From assembly GCA_011088215.1 (NCBI GenBank), contig JAALKD010000001.1, positions 1 to 64,000 of the forward strand: a stretch of 64,000 nt of DNA. Reading direction: 5' to 3'. A program made the position numbers and the translations under genes. The DNA is from Sphingomonadales bacterium. Its GTDB lineage: Bacteria > Pseudomonadota > Alphaproteobacteria > Sphingomonadales > Kordiimonadaceae. How positions within the stretch are numbered: position 1 is the first letter of the stretch; each line of letters begins with the position of its first letter. Shown here one piece after another: positions 46,091 through 54,852 of this stretch. The notes beneath the pieces were generated by a model, which worked only from the letters and a program-made list of their open reading frames with translations, ran no database searches and was not told where the DNA came from.

Positions 46091-46777
46091 ATGATTGTAG
46101 CAACGATTTGGGGGAGCATGAGCGACGACTATAGCTACAATTCCGAAAAAGCAATCCAAGAACGTGCTTTAGAGAAAAAGCGCCAGGATACTATTGAGAG
46201 TGGATTTATTGCGTTTCTCAAATCACTCAAACCAACAAGAAAGCTGTTAGAGATATCTCATATCATGTGGAAACAAATATGGGACTTCCGGCTTGAAAGT
46301 GCCGCTTCCGCGCAGGCCGGTGCAACGCGTGATGCTCAAAAGCTGGAACAGAAAATCGAATCTCTACCGGACAGGATTGCGGAAACAACAACCCCCAGCG
46401 TGGCCAAAGCCTATGAGAAGCGCACTGCAACCCTTGAGCGGGAAAAGCTGATACTCGAAGAAAAGGCGGCAAAAACCCACAAACCACTGCACAGCTTTGA
46501 GGAAATGTTCGAACTCGTCATGCACTTTCCATCAAACCATTATAAAATATGGGAAAAGGGCAACCTACATGAGAAGAGACTGATGCTTAGAATGGCCTTT
46601 CTTGAGCGATTGGCGTACCAGCGAAACGAAGGGTTTCGAACTCCAAAAACTACCCTTCTATTCAAAGTGTTAGAGGGTTTCAACATGGCTGGTTTTGGAA
46701 TAGTGCACCCGAGAGGATTCGAACCTCTGGCCTCTGCCTTCGGAGGATATTCCCCTAAGGAAATACCTAAAATATAG
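46091..46777 (+). pseudogene. C-terminal remnant of a large serine recombinase
   Basis: 228 codons matching only the C-terminal coiled-coil part of alphaproteobacterial serine recombinases: EQKIESLPDRIAETTTPS, AYEKRTATLEREKLILEEKA, SFEEMFELVMHFPSNHYKIWEKG and RMAFLERLAYQRNEGFRTPKT. The resolvase catalytic domain (Ser, Arg active site) and the zinc ribbon are missing. The reading frame then runs through the tRNA-Arg 3' half on the opposite strand (HPRGFEPLASAFGG), which is usual for an integrase gene next to its attachment site. It cannot recombine DNA in this form. Confidence 0.8.
46704..46745 (-). pseudogene. 3' half of tRNA-Arg(CCG)
   Basis: On the minus strand: anticodon loop CTCCGAA (anticodon CCG), stem GGCAG, variable AGGCC, T-arm AGAGG-TTCGAAT-CCTCT and acceptor strand CGGGTGC. 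The 5' partner of the anticodon stem is GATAT-complement instead of CTGCC, and the D-arm is absent, so the gene is broken in the anticodon arm. This is the expected scar of integration into a tRNA gene and marks the right end of the island. Confidence 0.78.
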
Positions 46778-46958
46778 CTACGTTAAGTGGGATATACCGG
46801 GATTGTCCGGGATAAAGTGGGGCAGGTTTCGGAGTTACGTTAGTTTCCGAAATTATTTTGGTCGCAATCAAAAACGTAATTTTGAACCAAAAACGACTCA
46901 TAGCGTCGCATCTGACCAATCGGGATTTAGATACAGATTCTCTGCCGCTGCTACGAGG

Positions 46959-47678
46959 TTAAGTCCTTGCCGCTTCGAATTTTGCCCAGACCTTTTCGAG
47001 CTTTTCAATGTTGAACCCCGGTGCCCGTGCAGGGCCCAGAACGATTGCCTCACTTGCGATAACGGTTTCAATAGCTTCTTTAAGCTGAGTAATAACATCA
47101 GGTGGTACAACCAGCGCGCCGTGTCTGTCTGCGTGGACAAGTTCTCCTTGAACCACGTTCAGTCCAAATACGTTTACCGGATTGCCTATTTCTACAACAT
47201 GAACAAAGCCATGACTGGGACCAACTGAACCCGCCAGCACTGGGAAACCTTCGTCCATCACATCCAAGTCTCGCATGACACCGTTAGTTACGGCGCCAGA
47301 AAGACCAAGGCCCTTGTGGACAGCGACATGAACTTCGCCCCACCAACCGGCAATGCAATTGGGGTAATCGATGTCTTCAACCACAACAGCCGTAGGGCCT
47401 ACTCCGGCAGCCATCGAGTGGAAGTATTCCATCCTTCGCGCACGAATAACTTCGGCAGCCTCTTTAGGCGGCGTTAGGCCCGCAATTTTTGCAGTGCGGG
47501 CAAACCCAACAATTGGTGGGTCCCCGGGTTTGGAGTGTTGCATTGTGCCCCGCGTGAACCGGTTGAACCCGCGGCGACCCTCGGCCACTTCGATAGCGTT
47601 GCAAACGGTGGGCGTATCGACCTCTCGCAAAAGGGCCAATAAATCGTCAGGTAGTGTAGCTTCGCCGCTCTCCATCAC
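46959..47678 (-). CDS. RraA-like aldolase/decarboxylase family protein
   Basis: A 239-residue member of the RraA / 4-hydroxy-4-methyl-2-oxoglutarate aldolase fold. LREVDTPTVCNAIEVAEG opens it, AVTNGVMRDLDVMDEGFPVLAG carries the conserved Arg-Asp of the active site, and VVQGELVHADRHGALVVPPDV follows. Members split hydroxy-oxo acids to pyruvate or decarboxylate oxaloacetate; several homologues are annotated only as regulators. It starts with GTG at 47678 (or ATG at 47675), overlapping the preceding gene. Last gene of the minus-strand operon that begins with the bicupin. Confidence 0.85.
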   Translation of the reverse strand: MMESGEATLPDDLLALLREVDTPTVCNAIEVAEGRRGFNRFTRGTMQHSKPGDPPIVGFARTAKIAGLTPPKEAAEVIRARRMEYFHSMAAGVGPTAVVVEDIDYPNCIAGWWGEVHVAVHKGLGLSGAVTNGVMRDLDVMDEGFPVLAGSVGPSHGFVHVVEIGNPVNVFGLNVVQGELVHADRHGALVVPPDVITQLKEAIETVIASEAIVLGPARAPGFNIEKLEKVWAKFEAART

Positions 47679-48712
47679 GTCATTCCGTTTGGCACAGTAA
47701 TCGCGCCCAAATTGCGGGCTTTGTTAAACTCCTGCATACGTGCCAGGACATCCACGCCGACTTGGCTATAGAGATCTAGAAGGTCGACCAGCACCCAATT
47801 CTCGCGGATTAAACCATTTTCCATGCGCCAGAAATCCAGGCTCCGCAATAATACTTCTTTGCCCGCCGGCGCAATTCCCATCCATCCGCCACCAGACAGA
47901 GACAGGCGCATGTTTGGCCACCCGGTTTCACATACATAATTTCCTTCACCCACCCAGTGAGACATCAGCTCACCCATGGCATCAAGTTTACGGTCGGGCA
48001 TCGCGCGCAGGAACGGAATTTGGTGCCAGTTACGAAACCCCGCAATTCCCCTTGCTGTACCGATGCCGGCAGGACCGTACCAATTAAAGCGCGGGTGCCA
48101 GTATTTCTCCAGCTGCATCACCTTTGGGTCAGGGTTGGCCGGATGGCTGCACAAGTCGGTGAGCATGGCGATTACATGATCACAAGCCTGTTGACCATTG
48201 CCAGTTAGCGTGAGCCCATCCGCGCTCATTGGTGCTGGCGTGCATAGATAGGCCCCAAGTTGCGGTGACATTGGCCAAGCGCGCGCCTGCATCATCAACT
48301 CAGGTAAATCCCAAATCGCCTGCATTTCAGCAACCCTGCCGTCTTCTATACGGAAAAATTCGTGATACCGCATGTGGGCCAGGTGTCCTGTTGGGGGAAT
48401 GCCCAGAAGCGGTGCGAGGAAAGTGCCCATATAGTTTCCCATCGCCCCCACCCAATCTTGCCCTTCGGGAGTTGTTCCCGCCATCAGAATCATATCTCTG
48501 CGTTCCAGGTCAGGCATGGCAACATGCAATGGGGCAAGGCATGTGTCATAAAAGGCATCAGGGCCGCTCAGGGCGCCAAAAGGGTGACAAAGCCGTAGTG
48601 CCGCATCTGACGCAAACAACTCCGACATCGCAGCACGTACAGAGATGGCTTCGAAGTTGGCGGTTGCCGCTCGGTAGGACGCTAGCTGTGCTTTTAACTC
48701 AGCAGATGTCAT
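47675..48712 (-). CDS. Two-domain NTF2/SnoaL-like protein
   Basis: A 345-residue protein with two SnoaL-type cone folds. In the first (residues about 20-150), MSELFASDAALRLCHPFGALSGPDAFYDTCLAPLHVAMPDLERRD is typical. The second (about 165-330) has YWHPRFNWYGPAGIGTARGIAGF, the SnoaL polyketide-cyclase-like pattern. It lies between the sulfatase and RraA genes, overlapping the latter. Such proteins are cyclases, isomerases or hydratases acting on small ketones and lactones; the substrate is unknown. Confidence 0.75.
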   Translation of the reverse strand: MTSAELKAQLASYRAATANFEAISVRAAMSELFASDAALRLCHPFGALSGPDAFYDTCLAPLHVAMPDLERRDMILMAGTTPEGQDWVGAMGNYMGTFLAPLLGIPPTGHLAHMRYHEFFRIEDGRVAEMQAIWDLPELMMQARAWPMSPQLGAYLCTPAPMSADGLTLTGNGQQACDHVIAMLTDLCSHPANPDPKVMQLEKYWHPRFNWYGPAGIGTARGIAGFRNWHQIPFLRAMPDRKLDAMGELMSHWVGEGNYVCETGWPNMRLSLSGGGWMGIAPAGKEVLLRSLDFWRMENGLIRENWVLVDLLDLYSQVGVDVLARMQEFNKARNLGAITVPNGMT

Positions 48713-48801
48713 TCAGGATCTCCAATTCAAAGCACACTCTGTTTTTAGGCATTTGTGGCATAAACTAAAAAATCATCATTCTTTGGTAGTTCGTTGAAAG
48801 T

Positions 48802-51036
48802 CTATAGCTCAAGTGAAACAACCACCCGCGCCAGCTCTTGATCAAATTTATAGCTTCCGCTGTAAGTGAAACTGATCGGAGCGCCACGGTTTTCACCACA
48901 CCGCACCCCTGCATTAAGCGCCTCAACTTTCCACATATCGTCGAGAACAGTGCTGTTCAATGGCTGCCCGTCTACCATCAAATCAATCGCACTGCGGCCC
49001 TTGCCGGAGGACTTTCCCCTCAAGCCGACTACATGGCTCCCTGCCGGTATTCGCGATTTTGAAACAAGTTGGGTTTTCTGCTCGCGAGTAAAAACATAAA
49101 TAAAATGCAAATAGCCGTCTTTCATAAACAGCTCATAACCAGCAGCACTGTCGCCGGACGCTAGCAGCACACCGTTAGCAGGCTCACCGTCCAGAGTAAC
49201 ATGTGCGTCAATAACGAAATTGTACCGGTAAATGTCAGGTGCCGACAGCCGGTTAAGGCGGGTTCTGTCCGGAAAAAAGACATAACTAGGCCGTGGTTTG
49301 GGTGCTACCTTGGCATAGAGACCGTCGAGGTCATCGTCGATCGGCAGGACATTGTTAGCTGCTGCTTCGCGGTTCCAAAGCACCTTCAATGCTTCGAGGC
49401 GTTTAGTTTCCTTGTCTGCAAGGTTGTGGATTTCGGAAAAATCCTCATCTGCATGAAATAGGGCCCAAACATCATCTTCAAACGCGTCATTTTTCTGATG
49501 AAGGGTTACTGCTTTCCAACCCTTGTGCCAAATGGCTCGGTCCCCTGCTGTTTCATAATGCTGGATATCTTTTAGTGTAAGAGCACCAGGATGGTCCAAA
49601 CTGTAGGCAAGGCTGACGCCGTCCAATCGTTCTGATGGGCTGGCTTTTGAATTCACCATTTCTAACAAGGTGGGCACAAGATCAACAGCGTGGTGATACT
49701 GATTGCAAATTTCGCCAGATGGCAAGTTGCCGTTGGGCCAATGGATGATAAATGGTGACCGAGTGCCGCCTTCATAGGTGTCGCCCTTGCGTCGCTTAAG
49801 GGGCGTGTTGCCAAGGAATGACCAACCGGTGGAATACAAATTGCTGCTTCTCTCTGTGCCAACATCTTCCAAACCATGCATTTTTTCTGAGACAGATTCC
49901 GGATTTATGTAAGCGACCCGGCGCACGTCCAGGACACCAGCTCGGTGATAACCGCCGCCCGCACCGTTGTCGGACATTACTATAAGGATTGTATCATCCA
50001 GTTGCCCTAGGTCTTCAAGCCTTTGAACTAGCCGATTCAATTGATCATCAGCATGGGTTAGCATGCCAGCGAAAGCCTCGTGAGTTCGGGCGCTGAACCG
50101 TCGCTCGTCTTCAGGTAAGTCGTCCCAAGCCGGAATATCGGCGGGGCGCGGACTTAACTCGGTATTTTTTGGCACTATGCCAAGTTCTTTTTGTTTTGCC
50201 AGTCGGCTTGGGCGCAGAGTTTCATACCCCTCTTCATATCGTCCGCGGTACTTTTCAATATAAGGTGCCGGCGCATGATGAGGGAAGTGGCAAGCACCGA
50301 ATCCGACATATAGAAAGAACGGCTGTTCGGGCGATGAAACCAAATGATCTTCAATGTAGGCAATGGACTGATCTGCCATGTCTTCTGTTAGATGATATCC
50401 GTCTTTTTTGTCGGGATAGACCTGTGACTGATTGCGAAATAATTCGGGGTGCCAATGATCAACGGCCGAGCCATGAAAACCATACCAATGATCAAAACCA
50501 CGGCCGGTCGGCCAGTGGTTAAAGGGACCCATGGCATTCTGGTCGTTCACCATCGACATATGCCATTTGCCAACTGCTACAGTGTTGTAGCCTTCATCCT
50601 TCAGCATCTGCGGGAGCATTTTAACATCTTCCCGGATATATCCGCGATAACCAGGCAATGGTCTGCCCCATTCAGCAATATTGCCAACACCGACCCTGTG
50701 GGCATTCTGTCCTGTCATCAAGCATGCCCGGGTGGGCGCGCATAGGGCGGTGACATGGAAGTTGTTGTACCGCACGCCGCCGGCCGCAAGCTTGTCGATG
50801 CAGGCCGTTTCTATTTCCGAGCCGAAACAGCCAAGGTCGCCGAAACCAATATCATCCAAAATCGCAACAACAATGTTTGGTTTTTTCCCGAGATTTCGCG
50901 GCGCCCACGCGGGTGCGTTTCGTCGCTTCTGCGGTGAAATTGTTTCCTTTGTCGGGTCAGCGTTCGTGTTTGCTGATCCGGCAAGCGTAATCGCTCCTGC
51001 CGCTGTTTTCAGAACGTCACGTCTTGATATCGTCAT
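48802..51036 (-). CDS. Tat-exported sulfatase
   Basis: A 744-residue protein. The N-terminus MTISRRDVLKTAAGAITLAG is a twin-arginine signal. The type I sulfatase signature is CAPTRACLMTG (near residue 97), whose cysteine becomes formylglycine. KPNIVVAILDDIGFGDLGCFG has the metal-binding Asp-Asp, and AVGKWHM and VMSDNGAGGGYHR complete the active site. The last 140 residues form a beta-rich domain. It hydrolyses sulfate esters in the periplasm. No formylglycine-generating enzyme is encoded here, so maturation depends on a gene elsewhere. It sits inside the LacI-type regulated cluster, implying a sulfated substrate. Confidence 0.9.
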   Translation of the reverse strand: MTISRRDVLKTAAGAITLAGSANTNADPTKETISPQKRRNAPAWAPRNLGKKPNIVVAILDDIGFGDLGCFGSEIETACIDKLAAGGVRYNNFHVTALCAPTRACLMTGQNAHRVGVGNIAEWGRPLPGYRGYIREDVKMLPQMLKDEGYNTVAVGKWHMSMVNDQNAMGPFNHWPTGRGFDHWYGFHGSAVDHWHPELFRNQSQVYPDKKDGYHLTEDMADQSIAYIEDHLVSSPEQPFFLYVGFGACHFPHHAPAPYIEKYRGRYEEGYETLRPSRLAKQKELGIVPKNTELSPRPADIPAWDDLPEDERRFSARTHEAFAGMLTHADDQLNRLVQRLEDLGQLDDTILIVMSDNGAGGGYHRAGVLDVRRVAYINPESVSEKMHGLEDVGTERSSNLYSTGWSFLGNTPLKRRKGDTYEGGTRSPFIIHWPNGNLPSGEICNQYHHAVDLVPTLLEMVNSKASPSERLDGVSLAYSLDHPGALTLKDIQHYETAGDRAIWHKGWKAVTLHQKNDAFEDDVWALFHADEDFSEIHNLADKETKRLEALKVLWNREAAANNVLPIDDDLDGLYAKVAPKPRPSYVFFPDRTRLNRLSAPDIYRYNFVIDAHVTLDGEPANGVLLASGDSAAGYELFMKDGYLHFIYVFTREQKTQLVSKSRIPAGSHVVGLRGKSSGKGRSAIDLMVDGQPLNSTVLDDMWKVEALNAGVRCGENRGAPISFTYSGSYKFDQELARVVVSLEL

Positions 51037-51064
51037 TTCCCGTTTCCCGCTTTAGTTAATGCCC

Positions 51065-51484
51065 TCAGGTCCAACCCAACTCTTTCAGCGCCCAGGGCGC
51101 ATTCCATATCTTTGTCATACGAGCGACTTTGCCGGCGTTGCTCATTTCGATGGAATATACATAGTGGCTATTCGTTTCTTTGTTCGTTGCTTCCACCGGA
51201 CCACCATCGCCTGTATGTGTGCCGATAAACGTGCCGAAAAACAGAGCAGTCCTGTTTTCTTCATCGTATGATGATGCATGTAAAACGTACCTACAGCCCG
51301 CAAGCGGCCCGTTGCCTAAACCAGCCATCCATTCGCAATATTGCTCAACGGTTACGATGTCCGTCAATGGTTCCGACTGCGCAACAAAGCTGGCGTTAAC
51401 TTCAACAAAGCCTCGACATCCATCCCATCCCTTAAGACTTTCACAGGCATGAAAGAAAGCTGTGGCTGTTTGAAAATGATTCAT
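51065..51484 (-). CDS. Small NTF2/SnoaL-like protein
   Basis: A 139-residue single-domain cone-fold protein (TATAFFHACESLKGWDGCRGFV, ANASFVAQSEPL-type helix then strands ALFFGTFIGTHTG and HYVYSIEMSNAGKVARMTKIWN). It is 28 bases upstream of the sulfatase in the same operon. Role unknown; one of three NTF2-like genes in the cluster. Confidence 0.75.
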   Translation of the reverse strand: MNHFQTATAFFHACESLKGWDGCRGFVEVNASFVAQSEPLTDIVTVEQYCEWMAGLGNGPLAGCRYVLHASSYDEENRTALFFGTFIGTHTGDGGPVEATNKETNSHYVYSIEMSNAGKVARMTKIWNAPWALKELGWT

Positions 51485-51582
51485 GATGACTCTCCTTGGT
51501 TCAGCGGTTTTTCAATCACTTAATCCCGTGTAGGCACCCCGAACTATGAATACACAAGCGATATTGTCAGCCATTCCAATGC

Positions 51583-52617
51583 TCAACATATTGTGGCCGC
51601 TTCAGGTGCACTGCCACCCCGAACAACAATCAGGTCGGCTACAGCGTCGCTGACATTCTCGAAGACGCGCTCAACCCCAACAGGAACCGTGAAAAGGTCA
51701 CCCTGATTTAATGTAAAACTATGTTGAGGTGTCGTTACCTGCAAAGAACCACGATGCACGAACAGTACTTCCTCTTCGGCGCGCGAATGCTCCGGCGTTT
51801 TTGCGCCCGCATCCATACGCAAGCGGCGTTGTTGAAAACTATGCGACCACCCCATTTTTCCAGCGGCGATCCTTTCCTTGTCGTTTGCCGCGCCCACCAC
51901 TGCATATTCATGAATACCTTCAATGCTGGTCAATCCGCCAGTTGGTGCGCTGGACAAATCCTTATCCTGCAAGACACAATTCATCATGTCGTCGACGGAT
52001 AACACCTGATATTCTTGGAGCTCGCCGCTGCTCATCGGCGAAATTTCCTTGGCGCCTTCCGGTACAATCTCACCGCCAGTAGTGTCTATAAGGCGGCCAT
52101 CTTCCAGCAAAACCAATCCGTAAGACTTGGCTTCTTCAAACACATAGGGCGCCCAGGTTACATGACCGGCTGTACCGTCCGGATATAGGCCCAATGTCGC
52201 AAAAAGAAAGCCATCATCTGGTCCGACATTTTCGAACCCGCGAAATGTGTGGGTGGGAATTGAAATGGTGTCACCTTCGCCCAGCACTGCCTCACCGTCG
52301 CCGCCATCATGGCCCCATGTAAATTTCCAGGAACCTTTATGGACAAAAAAGACTTCCTCGGTGTCGTGGCTGTGATGCGAGTTTTTGCATCCTTTAGGTT
52401 GTCTGGCAGCACCAATATCAAACCCATGCGGTATCTTGATATGGACATGCTGGTCAGGGTTTTCCGCCACACCTCCACCTATCAGGCAAAAATTTCCCTT
52501 TTTATCGCTACCCGGTGTCTTTGCATCAATAAATGCGGTCTTACATGGAACAAGGTCGTCAAAACGAATAATCCTGTTTTTGATGCCTGATGCTGTAGTA
52601 TTCAGATTGTTAGCCAT
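51583..52617 (-). CDS. Bicupin protein
   Basis: A 344-residue protein with two cupin barrels. The first has CKNSHHSHDTEEVFFVHKG and IPTHTFRGFEN, an intact His/His/Glu/His metal site. The second has TPEHSRAEEEVLFVHRGS and VPVGVERVFENV, in which several ligand histidines are lost, so only the first barrel is likely to bind metal. Bicupins include dioxygenases and isomerases. It is the first gene of a five-gene minus-strand operon ending in the RraA gene. An operator-like TTTGTTTCGAATTCAT lies 52-67 bases upstream. Confidence 0.82.
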   Translation of the reverse strand: MANNLNTTASGIKNRIIRFDDLVPCKTAFIDAKTPGSDKKGNFCLIGGGVAENPDQHVHIKIPHGFDIGAARQPKGCKNSHHSHDTEEVFFVHKGSWKFTWGHDGGDGEAVLGEGDTISIPTHTFRGFENVGPDDGFLFATLGLYPDGTAGHVTWAPYVFEEAKSYGLVLLEDGRLIDTTGGEIVPEGAKEISPMSSGELQEYQVLSVDDMMNCVLQDKDLSSAPTGGLTSIEGIHEYAVVGAANDKERIAAGKMGWSHSFQQRRLRMDAGAKTPEHSRAEEEVLFVHRGSLQVTTPQHSFTLNQGDLFTVPVGVERVFENVSDAVADLIVVRGGSAPEAATIC

Positions 52618-52668
52618 AGTAACGGTGCGTCCTGATGCAAATTCCGCTCTACATTAATGTCATCGAAA

Positions 52669-52684
52669 TTTGTTTCGAATTCAT
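52669..52684. promoter_or_regulatory. Weak LacI-type operator upstream of the bicupin gene
   Basis: TTTGTTTCGAATTCAT is a weak copy of the palindrome TTGCATTCGAATGCAA found across the cluster: the central TTCGAAT is kept but the outer arms differ. It lies 52-67 bases before the bicupin start. Confidence 0.45.
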
Positions 52685-52788
52685 ACTTATTTGCAAAGAT
52701 AAGGCGAAATAAATTAATTATATTACAAGGAGTTATAGGAATTACTTCGAAGGGCAAAACCAGTAACCATGATTATTATTGACATATT

Positions 52789-52804
52789 TTGACTTCGAAT
52801 GCAA
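52789..52804. promoter_or_regulatory. LacI-type operator upstream of the plus-strand NTF2-like gene
   Basis: TTGACTTCGAATGCAA matches the cluster palindrome at 14 of 16 positions, 46-61 bases before the gene start at 52850. Two further TTCGAA cores (52746-52751 and 52821-52826) lie in the same 232-base divergent region, so the repressor may bind cooperatively. Confidence 0.72.
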
Positions 52805-52849
52805 ATATCTTTCTTAGGAATTCGAAACTGCCGAAATTGGATCAACTAA

Positions 52850-53938
52850 ATGACCGACAAAAACACGCTACCCATTACGATGGTGGCCACCACTGACTTT
52901 TCAGACCTGATAGAACCGACACCCGGGAGGCGTCAGCCAATGAAGGGCTTCGACCCCGAATTCGTCGATATTGCCGACTATATTGTGCGTATCACGTCTT
53001 GGATATGGGACGACAAAAATGTTGACCTGTGCAAACGCTATTATAGTGACGACGGCATCATTCACACTTTGGCCGGGGAAATAAGCGGCGTAGACACGGT
53101 GATCGCCAACACGTGGAAAACATTGGAGGGTTGGCCTGACAGAACGCTGGACGCAGACAATGTTGTCTGGTCTGGCAATGAAAATGACGGCTACTATTCC
53201 TCCCATTTAATTACCTCGCAAATGACCAACACCGGCCCCAGTGAATTTGGCTCAGCCACCGGCAAAAAGGCGAGGGTAAGGACGGTTGCTGATTGCCTGT
53301 GTTTGGAAAACAAGGTTATCGAAGAATGGCTGATGCGAGATAATCTCGGCCTTGTTTCTCAAATGGGTTTGGATGGTAATACTATTGCTCAAACTCAAGC
53401 CAAAGCTGATTTCGAAGCGGGATCTGAACTTCAGGAAATGCACAGGCAACTTGCGGAGCAAACTATAGCCAGGGCGCCCGAGAATTGCGCGCTACCTGAA
53501 GCGCCTGAAGGCAATGCTGAACAATTCGCTCAGGCGTATGTGTCGCGACTTTGGTGCCAACGACAGCTGGACAGCCTTCCTGAATTTTATGACTACCGCG
53601 CGAGTTTTGAGGGACCAAGCGGCAGAAATCTATACGGGGCTGCTGAAATTGGTAGCTATTTCCAGTCTTTCTTTTCGGCAATGCCCGATCTTAAAGCGAC
53701 GGTGGACCACGTTGCTGATATTCCCTATCTAGGCGGTGCGAGAGACATAGCCGTTCGCTGGTCTTTGGCTGGCACACACACTGGTGAAGGAATGTATGGT
53801 GCGCCCACTAACCAACCAATTTATATTATGGGCAGTAGTCATTGGCGAGTCATAAACGGGAGAATTCGTAGCGAGTGGACCGTTTTTGATGAGCTGGCTG
53901 TACTGCGGCAAGTCCACCGAAATCGGTTTCCAAAGTGA
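52850..53938 (+). CDS. Two-domain NTF2/SnoaL-like protein
   Basis: A 362-residue protein with two SnoaL-type domains. The first covers residues about 40-190 (VDLCKRYYSDDGIIHTLAGEISGVDTVI, then TVADCLCLENKVIEEWLMRDN). The second covers about 215-355 (YVSRLWCQRQLDSLPEFYDYRASFEGPSGRNLYGAAEIGSYF, SHWRVINGRIRSEWTVFDEL). The layout mirrors the minus-strand gene at 47675, so the two may act in the same pathway. It is the first gene of a two-gene plus-strand operon. Confidence 0.78.
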   Translation: MTDKNTLPITMVATTDFSDLIEPTPGRRQPMKGFDPEFVDIADYIVRITSWIWDDKNVDLCKRYYSDDGIIHTLAGEISGVDTVIANTWKTLEGWPDRTLDADNVVWSGNENDGYYSSHLITSQMTNTGPSEFGSATGKKARVRTVADCLCLENKVIEEWLMRDNLGLVSQMGLDGNTIAQTQAKADFEAGSELQEMHRQLAEQTIARAPENCALPEAPEGNAEQFAQAYVSRLWCQRQLDSLPEFYDYRASFEGPSGRNLYGAAEIGSYFQSFFSAMPDLKATVDHVADIPYLGGARDIAVRWSLAGTHTGEGMYGAPTNQPIYIMGSSHWRVINGRIRSEWTVFDELAVLRQVHRNRFPK

Positions 53939-54852
53939 CAATGTATTCGCTTCCGCCGGTAGTTATTGATGCTCACCACCACCTTTGGGACCTGGGAGAA
54001 GTTTCTTACCCGTGGCTGATGGCAAAAGGAGTGAGGCGATTTTTTGGTGACCCTTCCCCAATCCAAAAAAATTACTATCCAAAAGACCTTTGTATCGATG
54101 CAGCACCAATCAAGCTGTCAGGATCGGTTCACATTCAAGTGGGCGCGGCTATAGCGGACAGCTTCAAGGAGACGCAGTGGTTACAAAGCCAAGCCGACCA
54201 AAGCAAAGAAAAACTGCCAAGTGCCATTGTTGCCTTTGCCGACTTGTGCCGAGGCGATATTGAGGATGTCTTGTCGCTCCAGTTTGAAAGTCCCAACGTG
54301 CGCGGTGTTCGCCAAATTGTTGGCCGCCATCCGACTGAAGACGCAGCATCGGGCACCGACACATTGATTGAAGACCCTCGATGGAGAATGGGACTGAGGG
54401 TCCTTGAAAGCACAGGCGCAAGTTTTGATCTGCAACTAGTTGCAGGGCAATATTTGAGAATGGTTCGAATGTTGGAAACTGTTCCGAATTTGCCGGTTGC
54501 CATTTGCCACTTCGCTTCGCCCTGGCAACAAGATGCGTGGGCTTATAGGGATTGGTGCAGCGCCATGAAACGGTTTTCGCAGTTGCCAAAAGTTGTGATG
54601 AAATTTTCCGGCTTCGCCATGTTTGATCAAGACTGGACGATCGCGAGCATTCGCCCTTATGTGGAAGCGTCTCTGGAAATGTTTGGTCCGGCACGCTGTA
54701 TGGTTGGGTCCAATTATCCGGTTGATGGCCTTCGTCGGAAGTATGGTGATATTTTCCATGCTGTGAATGAAATTATGCTCACTGACGGAGCAAGTAGAGA
54801 AGACCGGGCGTTGGTTTTTGCGGGTAGTGCAAAAAGCTTTTACCGTATTTAA
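53935..54852 (+). CDS. Amidohydrolase-family TIM-barrel hydrolase (lactonase-like)
   Basis: A 305-residue protein of the COG3618 amidohydrolase group. VIDAHHHLWDLGEVSYPWL carries the first His-x-His-type metal motif, ICHFASP the barrel histidine, and MVGSNYPVDGL the region holding the last catalytic aspartate, here asparagine-proline-type SNYPVD. Family members include sugar lactonases (for example L-fuconolactonase) and pyrone-dicarboxylate lactonase. GTG at 53935 overlaps the previous stop; an ATG at 53941 is the alternative. It ends four bases past the end of the convergent aldolase gene. Confidence 0.82.
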   Translation: MTMYSLPPVVIDAHHHLWDLGEVSYPWLMAKGVRRFFGDPSPIQKNYYPKDLCIDAAPIKLSGSVHIQVGAAIADSFKETQWLQSQADQSKEKLPSAIVAFADLCRGDIEDVLSLQFESPNVRGVRQIVGRHPTEDAASGTDTLIEDPRWRMGLRVLESTGASFDLQLVAGQYLRMVRMLETVPNLPVAICHFASPWQQDAWAYRDWCSAMKRFSQLPKVVMKFSGFAMFDQDWTIASIRPYVEASLEMFGPARCMVGSNYPVDGLRRKYGDIFHAVNEIMLTDGASREDRALVFAGSAKSFYRI

